Positions 17,048-25,440 are shown, numbered from the stretch's first letter. The stretch: DNA of 64,000 nucleotides from Pseudovibrio sp. M1P-2-3 (GCF_031501865.1 NZ_JARRCW010000001.1:3183001-3247000), one strand, 5' to 3'. The notes: generated from the letters alone by a model not told the origin. Numbers and translations: made by a program.

Positions 17048-17373
17048 TTACCCAAACTACGACTGATCACTTTCTAAAATTTTCAGGGCCAGTCCAAGAA
17101 CAACGGGATCCCGCGTCAAGCGCGGGATGACGGCCTTTGGGGTGCGTGAGGCCCTTCTCTCATGACACCGCCGTCATGCCGGACGAGCGGAGCGAAGATC
17201 CGGTATCTATGGGTTTATGTCTTTAAGCGTTCAATGTGCCTGAGCCTTCGCGCTGATGCGCTTTCAGGGCAAGGGAGTAAATTGAAAGGTGAAAGATACC
17301 TTCAAAGAATTGCTCTTTAATTGCGGTGGGAGTGCATTTTGCCTAGGCCCTGATCCATCGCATTTTAAAGTGC
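17048..17373. other. Repeat-bearing spacer before the MarR operon
   Basis: No gene seen. It holds the stem-loop ATCCCGCG/CGCGGGAT at 17108-17128 and, about 45 bp later, a 'gtcatgccgga...agatccggtat' element (17172-17208) that recurs downstream of the monooxygenase genes. Confidence 0.5.
17108..17215. repeat. Composite dispersed repeat, copy 1
   Basis: The unit comprises an 8-bp palindromic stem around 17108-17128, then an ATGACGGCC stretch, then 'gtcatgccggacgagcggag' near 17172. Related units lie at 18691-18800 and 20239-20345. Confidence 0.6.
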
Positions 17374-17413
17374 TTGACAGGAACCGGTGCCCCATTTAGT
17401 TATCATGATAACT
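17374..17413 (+). promoter_or_regulatory. Promoter and MarR-type operator
   Basis: A -35 TTGACA (17374-17379) and a -10 TAGTTA (17397-17402) with 17-bp spacing precede the monooxygenase gene. The perfect 16-bp palindrome AGTTATCATGATAACT (17398-17413) covers the -10 element. This is where a MarR dimer would block transcription, and the operon encodes a MarR protein, so autoregulation is likely. Confidence 0.75.
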
Positions 17414-17430
17414 TAATTAAGGAGATCGTC

Positions 17431-17724
17431 ATGTCACACCCCCTTTTCATATTTGCTGAAATCACCCCGAAGCCGGAACACTTTAAAGACGCGCAGCAGG
17501 CGATTATCAGTATTCTTGATGAGACACGCGCGGAGGCTGGTTGCCGGTCTTTTGATCTGTTCACCTCGCCCGCTGGCGACACGCTCTATCTGTTTGAAGA
17601 GTGGGACAATCAAAGTGCGCTGGATCAGCACCACGACCAGCCGTATACCCGTGCTGTTTTCAAGTCCTACGAGGAATGGCTCGCTAAGCCACCCCGTATC
17701 CTGCCCCTGCACGGAGTGATGTAG
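17431..17724 (+). CDS. Antibiotic-biosynthesis-monooxygenase (ABM) fold protein 1
   Basis: The 97-aa protein from the ATG at 17431 has the ferredoxin-like ABM/YgiN pattern: an initial strand with ITPKPEHFKDAQQAI, the ETRAEAGCRSFDLF centre, LYLFEEWDNQSALDQHH, and the closing strand. Relatives are small dimeric quinol or aromatic monooxygenases without cofactor. The start is set by AAGGAGATCGTC directly before it, immediately after the operator; an upstream in-frame start would lie in the promoter. It is the first gene of an operon with MarR, a DUF2798-like gene and a second ABM gene. Confidence 0.82.
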   Translation: MSHPLFIFAEITPKPEHFKDAQQAIISILDETRAEAGCRSFDLFTSPAGDTLYLFEEWDNQSALDQHHDQPYTRAVFKSYEEWLAKPPRILPLHGVM

Positions 17725-17728
17725 CCCC

Positions 17729-18169
17729 ATGTATTTTCTAAAGGAATTGCCCACCCGCATGATGATTGACCGGTACGTTGCCCAAACCGGCGTGGGCAGC
17801 ACCGATGATATCGAGCAGGCCCTGTCCATGATGCGCTCGGCCAGCGAACTGGGCCGCCTGCTGGACACCTATTTCAGTGCCCACCAGCTTTCCCAGCTGA
17901 AATTCCTCGTTCTGGTGGTCATCGACCGCGAACCGGAGACAGACAGTCTGCGCCAAAGTGAGATCAACCAACGGCTGGACGTTTCAAAACCCGTCCTTCA
18001 CCGGACAATCTCCTCCATGCTCAGCGCCGGTCTTCTTGTTCGCAGTGAAGACAAAGAAGATTCCCGCGCGCACCGACTGGCGCTGACCGATGCGGGAAAA
18101 CAGAGTTTAAACGCCATCCTGCCAGGATATTTTCAAGTCATTTCCAAATTCATGGAGCGCCGTACATGA
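17729..18169 (+). CDS. MarR family transcriptional regulator
   Basis: A 146-aa protein with the MarR winged helix: SEINQRLDVSKPVLHRTISSMLSAGLLVRSEDKEDSRAHRLALTD in the middle, preceded by the dimer helices. The DSRAHRLALTDAG wing is the family signature. It is encoded second in the operon, and the perfect palindrome over the operon promoter is a natural site for it. Members often sense phenolics or quinones, which fits the flanking ABM-fold genes; the ligand here is inferred. Its stop overlaps the next gene. Confidence 0.88.
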   Translation: MYFLKELPTRMMIDRYVAQTGVGSTDDIEQALSMMRSASELGRLLDTYFSAHQLSQLKFLVLVVIDREPETDSLRQSEINQRLDVSKPVLHRTISSMLSAGLLVRSEDKEDSRAHRLALTDAGKQSLNAILPGYFQVISKFMERRT

Positions 18170-18375
18170 CAAAACTACTCGCAGTATTCTTCGCGTGGGT
18201 TGTTGTCTATACCGCTGTTACGCTTGCCCTGCTGGCATTTGAATGGGCGCAGGTGGAGGCCGCCATGCCGCTGCGTACCCTGCTGATAACAGTTGTTTTG
18301 GTGCCTTCAATGGTATTTTTAATAGGGCCACTTTCGGGAAAAGCCGCGCGGCATATCCTGCTGAAGTTTGGATGA
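18166..18375 (+). CDS. DUF2798-like small membrane protein
   Basis: A 69-aa protein with two hydrophobic segments (residues ~3-26 and ~37-56) and a short basic tail, the size and topology of DUF2798 proteins. It overlaps the MarR gene by 4 bases and the next ABM gene by 4 bases, so it is clearly part of the operon. It would sit in the inner membrane. No biochemical role is known. Confidence 0.6.
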   Translation: MTKLLAVFFAWVVVYTAVTLALLAFEWAQVEAAMPLRTLLITVVLVPSMVFLIGPLSGKAARHILLKFG

Positions 18376-18671
18376 CATCAATGATTACACGTATTTACAG
18401 GGTTCGGATCAAGCCGGAACTGCGGGAAGAGTTTGAACCACTGTTTCAAACGGTTGCACTTAGTTCGGTCGCGGAACGTGCGGGATGCCTGCGGGCTATA
18501 CTGGGAGGCCCCAGCCCCCTCTCCCCCGATGAATATGCCATGATAAGCGAATGGGACAGCGAAGACAGCCTGCGCGAATTTGCAGGTCAAGACTGGTCGC
18601 AGGCACATATTCCCGAAGGCATGGAGAAGTTTGTCGAGGAGTGCTGGGTGCATCACTACATTCACATGTGA
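18372..18671 (+). CDS. ABM-fold protein 2
   Basis: A 99-aa protein of the same ferredoxin-like fold as the first gene of the operon, with RIYRVRIKPELREEFEPLF at the N terminus, the ERAGCLRAILGGP centre, and EYAMISEWDSEDSLREFAG. The ATG at 18372 overlaps the preceding stop as ATGA; another ATG at 18381 is possible. The longer frame that begins at 18243 runs through the DUF2798-like gene and is not used. Degenerate fragments of this gene occur at 18791 and 20119. Function as a monooxygenase or heme-degrading-like enzyme is inferred from the fold only. Confidence 0.78.
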   Translation: MTSMITRIYRVRIKPELREEFEPLFQTVALSSVAERAGCLRAILGGPSPLSPDEYAMISEWDSEDSLREFAGQDWSQAHIPEGMEKFVEECWVHHYIHM

Positions 18672-18690
18672 TGCGTTTGACAAGAGGAGG

Positions 18691-18800
18691 ACCCCGCTAT
18701 CTAAGCGGGGGATGATTATCCATGGAAGTGGTTTGGCGTTTACCCAAGAACAACTGTCACACCGAGGAACAGAGCGGAGATGCGGTATCCATGGTTACAC
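18691..18800. repeat. Composite dispersed repeat, copy 2
   Basis: Contains the stem CCCCGCTatctaAGCGGGG and, further on, 'cagagcggagatgcggtatc', matching the order seen in the copies at 17108 and 20239 but degraded. Confidence 0.5.
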
Positions 18801-18840
18801 GCGCTTATCGGGCCGCAATAAGGCCGGAGCCGAGAGGCAT
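18791..18840 (+). pseudogene. 5' fragment of an ABM gene
   Basis: About 50 bases beginning atggttacacgc can be aligned with the first 50 bases of the ABM gene at 18381 (ATG-TTACACG...GCCGGA). No open frame of useful length remains. It abuts the 3' end of the 340-aa gene and probably derives from a tandem duplication. Confidence 0.5.
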
Positions 18841-18848
18841 TCAATTAT

Positions 18849-19871
18849 TTAAAATATGCTGCCAGCAAAACCTATAGGTATTTCTATGTTTGAAACATTC
18901 GCCTGTGATAAATCTACAGGAACTGCTTTTGAAGTATCCAGTTTATCAAGCTGAATGGCATCATAAAAGGACTTTAACTCTCGGGTTTCAGAGTCGAACA
19001 AATACCACTCAGACCCCTCTTCAGTTTCCATCAAAAAATAAGGTGAGATATTTTCCGCTGGCGATTTAATCATACCCGTTTCGTCCTGATCACGCTGGAA
19101 CGTGATCCTCATTCCATCGGGAGTAGTATGCTGCGCAAATGACATATTTGTTTTATTGGTAAAAAAGTCAGAGATAAATTCGACATACTCCAAACTTTGA
19201 TAGCCATACTGCTCAACAACAGTATCACGCTCTGCAAGTATATCTTCACGCGATTCAAGAAGACTGTGTGAAAGTGTTATGTACTCCAAGCTGTAGACAC
19301 CATAGGATTCTCGATAGTAGTCCTCGATATCATTGGTCATTTGTGAGACACGGAGATATTCCTGATAGACAGGATCATGAAGAGAAGGACGATTAGTACC
19401 TGAAATTTCAAACTTGACGTGCCCCATGCGTTCGCTAAAAGTATCCGGCATAGACGCGAATTCAGAACTAAATCCGTTTTGTTCGTGTGAACTGCCAGCT
19501 TCTATGAAGTGCATTGAGTTTTTGGCTGCTCTGTAGGCATTAATCCGGTCCACTTCACTCATGTCCTCTACATTTTCATAGAAAACACCGCCAATTTCGA
19601 AACCGAAGTCTCCTTCTACTTCCTCTGTTTCCTCCGCCTTCTCAGCAGCAGCCGCCGCAGCTGCCTCTGCATTCAGCTGGGCGGCTATTATTTGCGCCTG
19701 AGCTGCAGTTTTGGAATAATCATTTGTGCCCGAGACGATTTCCTGAATCTTCTCTGCTGCTGTCTTGTTTTCCGTATCGTTGCGCAGCCCATTGTTCAGC
19801 GAACTCACTTGGAAAACCTGAAGTAGGCTATGCGCCTGACTTAGCGAATTGGAAGAGCCGATAGTCGTCAT
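18849..19871 (-). CDS. Uncharacterised 340-aa protein
   Basis: A soluble, acidic protein of 340 aa with no signal peptide or membrane segment. The N-terminal 100 residues contain an alanine/glutamate-rich helix (AAQLNAEAAAAAAAEKAEETEE) and resemble the disordered N termini of surface or secreted proteins. Two related segments, YGVYSLEYITLSHSLL and YGYQSLEYVEFISDFF, about 35 residues apart, suggest an internal repeat. ATG start. It is flanked by decayed ABM fragments and dispersed repeats. Function unknown; no family recognised. Confidence 0.65.
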   Translation of the reverse strand: MTTIGSSNSLSQAHSLLQVFQVSSLNNGLRNDTENKTAAEKIQEIVSGTNDYSKTAAQAQIIAAQLNAEAAAAAAAEKAEETEEVEGDFGFEIGGVFYENVEDMSEVDRINAYRAAKNSMHFIEAGSSHEQNGFSSEFASMPDTFSERMGHVKFEISGTNRPSLHDPVYQEYLRVSQMTNDIEDYYRESYGVYSLEYITLSHSLLESREDILAERDTVVEQYGYQSLEYVEFISDFFTNKTNMSFAQHTTPDGMRITFQRDQDETGMIKSPAENISPYFLMETEEGSEWYLFDSETRELKSFYDAIQLDKLDTSKAVPVDLSQANVSNIEIPIGFAGSIF

Positions 19872-20118
19872 TGGAGTTCACCGTACCTCATTGCGCCCTC
19901 TTCAATGAATGTAGAGGAGTTCATTGCACGCTCAAAGCAAACCAAACATGAGTGAGAGTAAGGGACACTTCGCCTTGCGTGAATCTATCTACTCACAACT
20001 TTAGATTTAAATTTCACAATAAGCATACTATAAATAAGTATTAGATCCCCGCGCATTATGAGGCCGCGACAATCTCATCTCCCTACGTACCCTGAGAGTC
20101 TAAACTATAAAAATATAC

Positions 20119-20210
20119 ATGTTTACAAGAATTTAGCAGATCAGGATCAAGCTGGAGCTGAGGGAAGAGTTTGCCATGAATGCTGAATGCGTCACTATTT
20201 TCATATGTGT
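20119..20210 (+). pseudogene. Internally deleted copy of ABM gene 2
   Basis: The first ~55 bases match the 5' end of the gene at 18381 (shared stretch ggatcaagc-gga-ctg-gggaagagtttg), with an in-frame TAG at the sixth codon. They run directly into ~35 bases that match its 3' end (gctg--tgc-tcacta--ttca-atgtg). The middle ~200 bases are gone. Confidence 0.7.
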
Positions 20211-20238
20211 GTTCCTCAAAGTGGATGGGTGAGTGGCT

Positions 20239-20345
20239 GAATCCCGCTATCTAAGTGCGGAATGACGGCCCATGGGTGTGGGTAGAGCCCTACCAAAAGC
20301 TCTTGGGTCATGCCGGAGGAGCGGAGCGAAGAACAGGTCTCCAGT
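20239..20345. repeat. Composite dispersed repeat, copy 3
   Basis: Has ATCCCGCTATCTAAGTGCGGAATGACGGCCC-like order followed by 'gtcatgccggaggagcggag' near 20308. It follows the ABM remnant just as copy 2 follows the intact ABM gene, so both were carried in one duplication. The alignment is by eye. Confidence 0.6.
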
Positions 20346-20390
20346 TGGCAGGTTTACAGCAGTCTTTGGTCGGCATTAAGCAAGGCTAGC

Positions 20391-20786
20391 TCATTTTTCC
20401 TCTCGACGGTTGCACTCATAGCCTCTCACCCCTTGGAACGGGGGCAGCCATTTTTCGCGGCGGGTGGTCCACAGTTCATAGGTGGGAGACAGCTGGCTGG
20501 GCTCATCCAGCGTACCAAGATGGACCTCCACCTCGTCCCCGCTTCTTGCATAAACGGAGGAACCGCAGGTGGGGCAGAAGAAGCGGCCCTTGAACTCTCC
20601 CAGTTCACCTTTAATGCTGACGGCACCTTCCGGGTAAACGGCGGCGGCATAAAAAACCGCCCCATGGTGCTTGCGGCAATCAAGGCAGTGGCAAACGCCA
20701 ACCCTGTCCGGTGCCCCAAAGGCCTCCAACCGCACCTTCCCGCAGAGACATCCACCCGTGATTTTTTCCAATTCGCTTCTCCTCAC
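20391..20786 (-). CDS. GFA family (Mss4-like) zinc protein
   Basis: A 131-aa protein with the zinc-binding cysteine pattern of the GFA family: GGCLCGKVRLEA at residues 11-22, CHCLDCRKHHGA at about 32, and FFCPTCGSSVYA at about 70. These fold as two zinc sites. The family is named for glutathione-dependent formaldehyde-activating enzyme, but most members have unproven activity. ATG start. It is a single gene on this strand. Confidence 0.85.
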   Translation of the reverse strand: MRRSELEKITGGCLCGKVRLEAFGAPDRVGVCHCLDCRKHHGAVFYAAAVYPEGAVSIKGELGEFKGRFFCPTCGSSVYARSGDEVEVHLGTLDEPSQLSPTYELWTTRREKWLPPFQGVRGYECNRREEK

Positions 20787-21066
20787 TTTGATGATCTGGC
20801 AGGCTATCTAGAAACAACAGGGGGCGCAAACCCCACAGATTTTAACGGGTGTCTTGCACTTTGACAGGTGGTATCTCTGCTCTGCATCCTGCGATAATCT
20901 GGAGAATTTAAAGGGGGCGCTCCCCTATCCGTTTTCATAGGCGCTGAAAAGTGGAGAAAAGCGTCTGCTGCGCTCTTCGAGTTCATTTTACACCCCGCCA
21001 CAAGGCTGGCACAGGGATGAGATGACACAGATCACCAGCGCGCTCTCTAAATTTTGAGGTTTTGAC

Positions 21067-21243
21067 ATGAGATTATCTCCCCCAAGCTTTATTCTGTTCC
21101 TGCTGGCGCTGGCTTTGGGCATCTGCTCGCTGCTGGTTTACTTTAGTGTGATGCACATTCCGGTGGTTTCCGGCAATGCCTACCCAACCATGGGTATTGC
21201 GTGGCTGCTGCTGGTTTTGGGCAATATGCTGCGGGGGCTCTAG
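21067..21243 (+). CDS. Small two-segment membrane protein (58 aa)
   Basis: A short frame that begins ATG at 21067 and ends TAG at 21243. The product, beginning MRLSPPSFILFLLALALG, has one hydrophobic segment at residues ~6-27 and a second (IAWLLLVLGNMLRGL) at the end, typical of tiny inner-membrane proteins. A short gttttgac leader precedes it without a strong ribosome site. Function unknown. Confidence 0.55.
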   Translation: MRLSPPSFILFLLALALGICSLLVYFSVMHIPVVSGNAYPTMGIAWLLLVLGNMLRGL

Positions 21244-21471
21244 CTTCGCTAATGATTTGCGCAACTCTCGCTCCTTGTTTGTGAGGGTTGCCGCAATTTC
21301 GATCTCTTACTTTCCCCTTTAGCACTATTATTTTTCAAGGGGACCTCCGCTCCATTGACATCCCCGTATTTACACTTAGTCTATTCCCCCACCCCTCCCA
21401 AACACGCGGCTTAGGGTTGCCGGTCATCTTATGGCCCACAGCGCACCCGAAGGAATTAAAGGATTGGTAGA

Positions 21472-22638
21472 ATGGACTTCTCTTTCACTGAAGAGCAACA
21501 GGCAATTCAAGAGGCGATTGCCCGAATCTGCGAGGGGTTTGATGAGGAATACTGGCTCAAACGGGATCAGCAAGGGGGCTTTCCCGATGATTTTTATGGA
21601 ACTTTAGCCAAAGAGGGCTGGCTGGGCATTTGTACGGGGCAAGAGCTTGGCGGCGCAGGCCTTGGCATTTCCGAGGCCGCGGTGATGATGCGCACCATTT
21701 CAGAATCCGGTGCCGGACTATCGGGCGCCTCAGCCGTTCACATCAACATCTTCGGCCTTAAGCCCGTTGAGATTTTTGGCACGCAGGAGCAGAAGGAGCG
21801 CATGGTACGCCCCATTGCCCAAGGAAACTCCAAGGCCTGCTTTGCCGTGACAGAACCCAACACCGGCCTCAACACCACCCAGCTCAAACTCTTTGCTGAA
21901 AAGCGGGGGGATAAGTACGTGGTTAACGGTCAGAAAGTCTGGATCTCGACAGCGCAGGTGGCCGACCATCTCCTGCTTCTTGCCCGCACAACGCCGCTTG
22001 AAGACGTGGAATCCCACACCCACGGCCTCTCCCTGTTCTACACCCCTTTTGATCGGGAGCGCATTACCGTTTCCGAAATCGACAAAATGGGCCGCAAGGC
22101 AGTGGATTCCAATGAGCTGTTTTTTGATAATTTTGAGATCCCCGCAAGTGATCTTATCGGAGAGGAAGGACATGGATTCCAGTATATCCTCCACGGTATG
22201 AATCCTGAGCGTATCTTGATTGCTGCCGAAGCGGTGGGCCTTGGCTTTGCTGCCATCAAACGGGCAGCCAACTACGCCAAGGAGCGCATTGTATTCAACC
22301 GGCCTATCGGCAAAAATCAGGCCATCCAGCACCCCCTCGCCGCCTGTACAGCCGAGCTGGAAGCCGCATGGCTTTTGATTATGAGAGCAGCATGGGAATA
22401 TGACAGCGGCAAATCCTGCGGAGCCAGTGCCAACATGGCCAAGTATCTGGCCGGAGAAGCCGGTTTCAATGCCTGCCAAACTGCCCTCATGGCGCATGGT
22501 GGCTTCGGCTATGCCAAGGAGTACCATGTGGAGCGGTATTTGCGTGAAAGCCTGATCCCGCGTATTGCCCCCGTCTCCCCGCAGCTGGCCCTGTGCTTTG
22601 TGGCAGAAAAAGTTCTTGGCCTGCCCAAATCCTATTAG
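21472..22638 (+). CDS. Acyl-CoA dehydrogenase
   Basis: A 388-aa flavoprotein with the normal domain order: N-terminal helical domain (MDFSFTEEQQAIQEAIARI), middle beta domain with the FAD-contact region CFAVTEPNTGLNTTQLKLFAEK and the VNGQKVWIS strand, and C-terminal helices with NRPIGKNQAIQHPLA and the GGFGYAKEYHVERYLRE substrate/FAD segment. The reaction is alpha,beta-dehydrogenation of an acyl-CoA, with electrons passed to ETF. Chain-length preference cannot be read. It is a solitary gene here. GGATTGGTAGA precedes the ATG. Confidence 0.92.
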   Translation: MDFSFTEEQQAIQEAIARICEGFDEEYWLKRDQQGGFPDDFYGTLAKEGWLGICTGQELGGAGLGISEAAVMMRTISESGAGLSGASAVHINIFGLKPVEIFGTQEQKERMVRPIAQGNSKACFAVTEPNTGLNTTQLKLFAEKRGDKYVVNGQKVWISTAQVADHLLLLARTTPLEDVESHTHGLSLFYTPFDRERITVSEIDKMGRKAVDSNELFFDNFEIPASDLIGEEGHGFQYILHGMNPERILIAAEAVGLGFAAIKRAANYAKERIVFNRPIGKNQAIQHPLAACTAELEAAWLLIMRAAWEYDSGKSCGASANMAKYLAGEAGFNACQTALMAHGGFGYAKEYHVERYLRESLIPRIAPVSPQLALCFVAEKVLGLPKSY

Positions 22639-22930
22639 GGCAGGTAAGGAGCGCCGTCTCTAGCCTCAGCTGATACGCACGAGTATGTCTTTCGATCTTC
22701 ACTTTGAAAGGCATACTCTCGACAACTATAAATACACAGAATACAGCACAGATTAACTATATAAATTCAAATACATGAAATTACTCTGAGTAATATTAAC
22801 TATAGTTAATTACACAAAAAACTATTGTCTGCCATAAATCACTCCTTGAGCACACTTCAAATAAGGAACTATCGCACTTGCTCTCACAGGCAAGCTTGCA
22901 ATAGGAACTCAACAAGTGAATGGGGAATAG
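22639..22930. other. AT-rich promoter region of the RTX gene
   Basis: 292 bp rich in A and T, with no gene. It presumably contains the RTX gene promoter; a weak AGGAACT stretch lies before the start codon. No repeat was identified. Confidence 0.4.
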
Positions 22931-24709
22931 ATGGCTGTTTTAAAAAAGACCTTTGGTGATGGCGGCATAACCAATGAGTTCAAAGGCAAGCACGCCACGT
23001 GGCAAAGCCAATCCTACAAGTACGAGATCACATCGGGCAGTGGGGATGATGATTTTTATATCAGCTGGAAGAAGGCCTACGAGAAAGCCTACCTGAAAGG
23101 TATTAATGCCGATTTAGGGGATGGGGATGACAAGTTCTACGTCAACCTGCAAAATGGGAAGTACTCCAACGATCTGAAAATTTACATCGATGCAGGTGCG
23201 GGCGATGATCTTATAAACCTTGGCGATATCAAGAGTTCCTCAAAACAGTCCAGCACCGTTATTGGTGGCAGCGGTGATGACACCATTTACACAAGCAACG
23301 CAGACTCCTTGGTTTACGGCGACCACGGGCCAGACGATAATTCCAGATTTGACAGCTCTAAAAGTTACAATGACCTGATCGTTACAGGTTCCGGAGATGA
23401 TGAGATTCACGCCGGATACGGGAATGACGTGATTTTTTCCGGTGACGGAAGTGACACCATTTATGCGGAAACCGGAACCAACCTGATCCATGTGGGCGGA
23501 CGGACCGGTCAGGACATTGACACGGTGTATGCAGGAGACGGCGCTGACCTGATCATCACTGGAGGTTTAAAAAGCGAGTATATTTCCTACTATGAAGGCT
23601 CTGGTGGAACCGACTGGGTGAACTGGTCTATTGGGCGCGGCTTTGTCACAGCCAACTCCATGGCAAGTCTGGCAATGGGCAGCACAGTTCCAGGGCTTAA
23701 TATTCTCATTGGTCTGGGCTTTAACGCCGCCATGACTGCTGCCCTTGGCGAATATGCCCGCTCAAATGGCGGCTCCATCGTCTCCTATGCCCAGCAGGAT
23801 TACACTTGGGTCAAAGATTTCGACATGCGGGAGGATGTGTTCCTTTACACAGCAACGGCAACCGATAATAATGCCCTGAGCTACTGGAAATCCACCACCA
23901 GCAACAACGGCGAATACGAAATCTGGACGGACGTTGATGACAAATCCAACGGAGGTCTCATCGCCCGTGTAGCGCCTGATTCCGATCTGGTCGCCTATAT
24001 TCAAGAAAGCTCCGGAGCGGGATCTTCAGCCAAGGTCATCAGTAAGCAGTTATCTGATCAGATGGCCGCAAATGAATTCCAGATCCGCTACTACGACGGT
24101 AAATACTACGATTCCGCGGGAAACGAGTTATCTGAAAGTGATCTGAGTACCGATATGGGGTCGGGCACCACTCTCCAAGACTCTCTCGATTCCATCGGTC
24201 TTGAGGATGGCCAGACCCTCATCATGAGCGGTGCCTATTCCGGACAGATCATCAATGGAGAGGATATCACCTCGTCCAATGGCAACCTGTATTTGACAGG
24301 CACCAATTTCGCCGATGTTATCTTTGCCATGAACTCGGTCAAAACCAACCAAAGCGATGACACATATCTTTATGGGTTTGATGGCGACGACTGGCTGGTG
24401 GGCGGAGACGGCGACGATATGCTGTTCGGTGGAACCGGTGACGACAAAATGACCGGAGTGAACGGAAGTAATACGTTTGTATTTGAGGAAAATGCAGGCA
24501 ACGACATCATTACTGACTTCACCATCGGGCAGGACACTTTAAAGTTCTACAAGGACGGCGTCACCTTCGAAGATCTGGTGATCTCACAGATAGACGACGA
24601 CCAATCCCCTTCAGGAACAGCTACCTATATTGAATACAATAACAACACGATTACCCTTTGGGAAACAGACAGCCAAAGTTTGACACAAGACGATATGATA
24701 TTTGCCTAG
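22931..24709 (+). CDS. RTX-type calcium-binding secreted protein
   Basis: A 592-aa acidic protein with glycine/aspartate-rich nonapeptide repeats of the form GGxGxDxUx. One cluster lies at about residues 55-215 (GDGDDKFYV, GAGDDLINL, GGSGDDTIY, GSGDDEIHA, GDGSDTIYA, GDGADLIIT) and another near 480-515 (GFDGDDWLVGGDGDDML, GGTGDDKM). The C terminus ends in the FVFEENAGNDIITDF and TLWETD pattern common to type I-secreted proteins. A glycine-rich hydrophobic stretch occurs around residues 238-275. There is no Sec signal, as expected for ABC-exporter substrates. No exporter genes are in the window. Catalytic domain not recognised. Confidence 0.82.
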   Translation: MAVLKKTFGDGGITNEFKGKHATWQSQSYKYEITSGSGDDDFYISWKKAYEKAYLKGINADLGDGDDKFYVNLQNGKYSNDLKIYIDAGAGDDLINLGDIKSSSKQSSTVIGGSGDDTIYTSNADSLVYGDHGPDDNSRFDSSKSYNDLIVTGSGDDEIHAGYGNDVIFSGDGSDTIYAETGTNLIHVGGRTGQDIDTVYAGDGADLIITGGLKSEYISYYEGSGGTDWVNWSIGRGFVTANSMASLAMGSTVPGLNILIGLGFNAAMTAALGEYARSNGGSIVSYAQQDYTWVKDFDMREDVFLYTATATDNNALSYWKSTTSNNGEYEIWTDVDDKSNGGLIARVAPDSDLVAYIQESSGAGSSAKVISKQLSDQMAANEFQIRYYDGKYYDSAGNELSESDLSTDMGSGTTLQDSLDSIGLEDGQTLIMSGAYSGQIINGEDITSSNGNLYLTGTNFADVIFAMNSVKTNQSDDTYLYGFDGDDWLVGGDGDDMLFGGTGDDKMTGVNGSNTFVFEENAGNDIITDFTIGQDTLKFYKDGVTFEDLVISQIDDDQSPSGTATYIEYNNNTITLWETDSQSLTQDDMIFA

Positions 24710-24710
24710 A

Positions 24711-25362
24711 TGTTTAGTCCCGCGAGCAGATGGAATCGGTTTAACATTGACTTCATCATTTCGGGAGGACTTATGGGACAGGTATTACACGGCAGCGCCA
24801 CGACTACTCACGCGGTTCGATCAGCCATACAAAAATCGGATGCAACCATCAAAGAGTTGAGCCGGCGCTATAACATCAATCCCAAAACGGTGATGAAGTG
24901 GAAATATCGCAATAGCGTGGAAGATCAACCTATGGGGCGGAAGAATCCCCGCTCCACAGTCCTGAGCGTGGCAGAAGAAGCGGCGTGTGTCGCTTTTCGC
25001 AAGCACTCTTTATTGCCACTCGATGACTGCCTTTACGCCCTGCAGGAAACGATCCCGCGTCTGACCCGCTCGTCCCTGCATCGCTTATTCCAGCGCCATG
25101 GGATTTCGCGCCTGCCACCACCGGATATGAAAGCGAACAAGAAACGCTTCAAAGCCTATCCAATTGGTTACTTTCATCTTGATATTGCTGAGGTTCGTAC
25201 GCAAGAAGGCAAGCTCTATTTGTTCGTTGCCATTGACCGAACCTCAAAGTTCGCCTTTGTCAAACTCTTTGAAAAAGCCACCAGAAGGATTGCCAGTACC
25301 TTTCTGCGGGCCCTTATTGAAGCGGTTCCCTACAAGATCCATACCGTGCTGACCGATAACGG
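24711..25362 (+). mobile_element. IS481-type element, left half only
   Basis: The putative left end starts TGTTTAGTCCCGCGAG directly after the RTX stop codon. The transposase follows. The right half of the element and its terminal repeat are absent: the sequence passes into the phage end after the TDNG motif. No matching 3' half was found elsewhere in the window. Confidence 0.65.
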
Positions 25363-25393
25363 TGTCGCGCGGCAAAAACTTTTACATAGGTGA
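24773..25393 (+). pseudogene. IS481-type transposase, 3'-truncated
   Basis: From the ATG at 24773 (GGGAGGACTT upstream) the frame encodes an N-terminal helix-turn-helix (IKELSRRYNINPKTVMKW) and the start of a DDE catalytic domain: first aspartate in YFHLDIAEVRT, second in VLTDNG. Homologues continue with a QFAD-like motif and the third catalytic glutamate ~35 residues on. Here the frame passes into foreign sequence after TDNGV and stops at 25393. It therefore lacks the glutamate and cannot be active. The breakpoint coincides with the right end of the Mu-like prophage. Confidence 0.75.
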
Positions 25394-25440
25394 GCGTTTT
25401 AGCTTGCATAGGCGGTTTGCTTTCAATGCCACCCATTTAG
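25363..25440. promoter_or_regulatory. Probable phage right end (transposase-binding region)
   Basis: The sequence starting TGTCGCGCGGC interrupts the IS481 gene, and Mu-type ends begin with TG. Two similar blocks follow, CTTTTACATAGGTGAGCG and CGTTTTAGCTTGCATAGGC, consistent with tandem transposase-binding sites. The matching left end is not present to confirm it. Confidence 0.5.

Larger units (their letters stand above)
19872..20390. other. AT-rich gap with a decayed gene copy and a repeat
   Basis: The first 240 bp are AT-rich and probably hold the promoter of the 340-aa gene. The remainder contains the ABM remnant at 20119-20210 and a copy of the composite repeat at 20239-20345. No intact gene. 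Confidence 0.55.

Noticed and set aside
18243-18671. A 142-aa start for the second ABM gene
   Set aside because: The first 43 residues run through the DUF2798-like gene in another frame and look non-native; the ATGA overlap at 18372 gives the normal ABM N terminus.
24710-24772. Start of the IS481 transposase at 24710
   Set aside because: This lies in the putative terminal repeat of the IS; the ATG at 24773 has GGGAGGACTT before it and gives the usual N terminus.
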